Part shown: one piece after another, positions 4,490 through 5,722 of the stretch | Layout: the number at the start of each line of letters is the position of its first letter | Numbering within the stretch: the first letter of the stretch is position 1 | Assembly (NCBI GenBank): GCA_017882835.1 | Contig: JADGOU010000197.1 | Span: 1-5,722, forward strand | Reading direction: 5' to 3' | Length of the DNA stretch: 5,722 nucleotides | Source of the DNA: Frankiaceae bacterium | Lineage (GTDB): Bacteria; Actinomycetota; Actinomycetes; JADGOU01 | Notes under the pieces: generated by a model | What the model saw: the letters and a program-made list of their open reading frames with translations, nothing else | Told to the model about the DNA's origin: nothing | Databases searched by the model: none | Translations under genes and position numbers: made by a program

Positions 4490-5292
4490 CACAGGCGCTC
4501 GTGCTCGGCTGGGACCGTACGGTCCTCGAGCTGAAGATGTACGCCCGGGAGAAGGAGTCGGTCTTCTTCTCGTTCCTTTCTCCGATCCTGCTGCTCACCC
4601 TTTTCGCTGTCGTCTTCGCCGCCCAGGTCGACGAGCAGGCGCGCAGCAACGGCATGAACGCCGCTCGCTACTTCCTTCCCGGCATGGCAGCCGTCGGGGT
4701 GCTCCTGACCAGCTTTCAGACCGTCGCCCTTACCGTGGCGCTGGAGCGGGACGACGGCACTCTCAAGCGGCTGCGCAGCACTCCCATGTCACCCGTCTCC
4801 TACTTCCTGGGCAAGGTCGGGCTTGTCCTGCTCAGCTCGGTCGCCCAGCTCGCGCTGCTGCTCGTCGTCGCCCGGCTGGCCTTCGACGTGCAGCTGCCCA
4901 CCGACGCGTCACGATGGCGCACCCTCGGGTGGGTCTTCACGCTCAGCGCCTTCGCCGGCACCGTCCTGGGCATCGCATACTCCTCCATCGCGTCGGCACG
5001 CTCGATCGGCGTGGTGGTCGCGGGCCCACTGCTCGTCTTGCAGTTCATCTCCGGTGTCTTCATCCCCTTTGAGAACGTCCCTGACTGGCTCAAGCAGCTC
5101 GCCGCGATCTTCCCGCTCAAGTGGATCGCCCAAGGAATGCGCTCGGTGTTCTACCCCGACTCCATGGCAACCAAGGAGATGGCTGGAGCCTGGGAGCACA
5201 GCCGCATCGCCCTCGTCCTTACCCTGTGGGCGGTCAGCGGCCTCGTCCTGTGCGTGACGACATTCCGGTGGTTCCGCCGTGGCTCCGTGTGA
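4486..5292 (+). CDS. ABC-2 type exporter permease (DrrB-like), 268 aa
   Basis: This is the membrane subunit that partners the preceding ATPase. Six hydrophobic segments can be drawn at roughly residues 26-46, 61-86, 106-134, 146-169, 173-197 and 240-261. A charged N-terminal helix (LELKMYAREKESVFF) precedes the first, as in ABC-2 permeases. The conserved features are present: the loop ERDDGTLKRLRSTPMSP at 87-103, which contacts the ATPase, and the block ISGVFIPFENVP at 188-199 followed by FPLKWIAQGMR. The positively charged C-terminus (FRWFRRGSV) should face the cytoplasm. The gene overlaps the ATPase by 4 nt (ATGA), so the two are translationally coupled and belong to one operon. The length is normal for the family and no defects are seen. 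No two-component or TetR regulator follows. The operon seems to end here. Confidence 0.95.
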   Translation: MTQALVLGWDRTVLELKMYAREKESVFFSFLSPILLLTLFAVVFAAQVDEQARSNGMNAARYFLPGMAAVGVLLTSFQTVALTVALERDDGTLKRLRSTPMSPVSYFLGKVGLVLLSSVAQLALLLVVARLAFDVQLPTDASRWRTLGWVFTLSAFAGTVLGIAYSSIASARSIGVVVAGPLLVLQFISGVFIPFENVPDWLKQLAAIFPLKWIAQGMRSVFYPDSMATKEMAGAWEHSRIALVLTLWAVSGLVLCVTTFRWFRRGSV

Positions 5293-5505
5293 CCGCGTTG
5301 GCGCGTGTCCACGCACACTCGCACGTAAGGAATCCGGGTGGCCGATCGGGCCCGAGTGCCCTCGTCGATGTCCGGCCACAGGATTGCTCTCGGCGAGTCG
5401 GGGTCCGCTGAGTAGCGACGCGGTTTCCGTTGTTAGTTAGGCCGGACTCCGCAAGGACGACGCGTGCACCACGGCTCGCGGTCGACGTCGAAGCCGATCG
5501 CGGTA

Positions 5506-5528
5506 GGGACTGCCCTTGCGGGCAGCCC
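5506..5528. repeat. Hairpin in the gap after the ABC operon
   Basis: CTGCCC (5510-5515) and GGGCAG (5520-5525) pair around a TTGC loop. GGG (5506-5508) and CCC (5526-5528) lengthen the stem with A5509 bulged. It lies more than 200 bp after the permease stop and has no T-run, so it is an uncertain terminator. The rest of 5293-5574 shows no gene I can support. Confidence 0.4.
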
Positions 5529-5574
5529 CCCGCACAGATCCCAGCGTGCGCTACTAACGCACTGGGCTCCTGCC

Positions 5575-5722
5575 TTGAGCCCGGGCCCCTTACCCGGTTG
5601 TGGCCGGACTGGCGGCGCAGCGACGGCGGCGGCTTGACGAATGCATCCGAGCTCGGCGGCTGGGAGGAGTTCTGCGAGTTCTTGCCCAGCCGGGTTTCCA
5701 ACTCGGCCAGCCGCCCGGTCAA
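5575..5722 (-). pseudogene. N-terminal remnant of an IS66-family transposase, cut by the window edge
   Basis: On the minus strand, entering from the right edge, the frame reads LAELETRLGKNSQN, then SSQPPSSDAFVKPPP, then SLRRQSGH. This is the signature leader of IS66-type (TnpC-like) transposases: a coiled-coil helix, then 'LG-x-NS-x-NSS-x-PPSSD', then 'SLRR-x-SGRKPGGQPG'. The coding likeness follows one frame to about 5600 and then continues as PGKGPGLKAG in a second frame (5597-5568), which suggests a one-base loss after the SGH. Beyond that nothing matches: the zinc-binding and DDE catalytic parts are missing, and stop codons accumulate. The 5' start lies outside the window. It is a decayed insertion sequence end, not a working element. 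Confidence 0.8.

Noticed and set aside
3641..4492. Antisense open frame across the ABC ATPase
   Set aside because: Shadow of the ATPase, whose Walker and signature motifs are unmistakable on the plus strand.
3720..5072. 450-codon plus-strand frame overlapping both ABC genes
   Set aside because: A Ser/Arg/Pro-rich out-of-frame reading caused by the codon bias of the two real genes.

Overview
The window is GC-rich DNA with the codon bias of an actinomycete (Streptomyces, Frankia or Nonomuraea type). The strong third-position G/C preference, the AGGAGG-type ribosome sites, and the families present (a small cupin, a DUF2971 protein, a DrrAB-like ABC exporter and an IS66-type transposase) all fit that group. 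I cannot name the species.

Most of the left half and both edges are gene wreckage. From left to right there is a minus-strand N6-adenine DNA methylase fragment with an internal stop and a probable frameshift (about 1-616). An apparently intact cupin protein follows on the minus strand (772-1212). A very short piece resembling an IS1380-type transposase sits behind the cupin start (about 1233-1292). Next come the C-terminal end of a SAM-dependent methyltransferase (about 1349-1617, plus strand) and a 265-bp stretch packed with inverted repeats (1621-1859). A serine recombinase (1884-2369, plus) is broken twice, once by an 8-bp tandem duplication and once by an internal deletion.

An intact DUF2971 gene follows (2431-3327, plus). 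Its 5' end contains a perfect 16-bp tandem duplication that sets the reading frame of the present start codon. Between it and the next gene lies a hidden MazF/PemK-type toxin remnant (about 3447-3579) with an internal deletion and a one-base frameshift.

The clearest functional unit is a two-gene ABC-2 exporter operon (ATPase 3614-4489, permease 4486-5292). The genes overlap by ATGA, and an 18-bp palindrome just upstream is a likely repressor site. No regulator gene is in view. After it comes a non-coding stretch with a hairpin, and then the N-terminal part of a decayed IS66-family transposase on the minus strand, running off the right edge.

Overall this looks like an eroding accessory island. 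Fossil DNA-modification, toxin, recombinase and transposase genes surround four apparently intact genes: the cupin, the DUF2971 protein and the ABC pair. I found no convincing complete new multi-gene system. The observations most worth a second look are the DUF2971 gene and its duplication-dependent 5' end, the hairpin cluster in front of the recombinase, and the MazF fossil in the exporter's upstream region.
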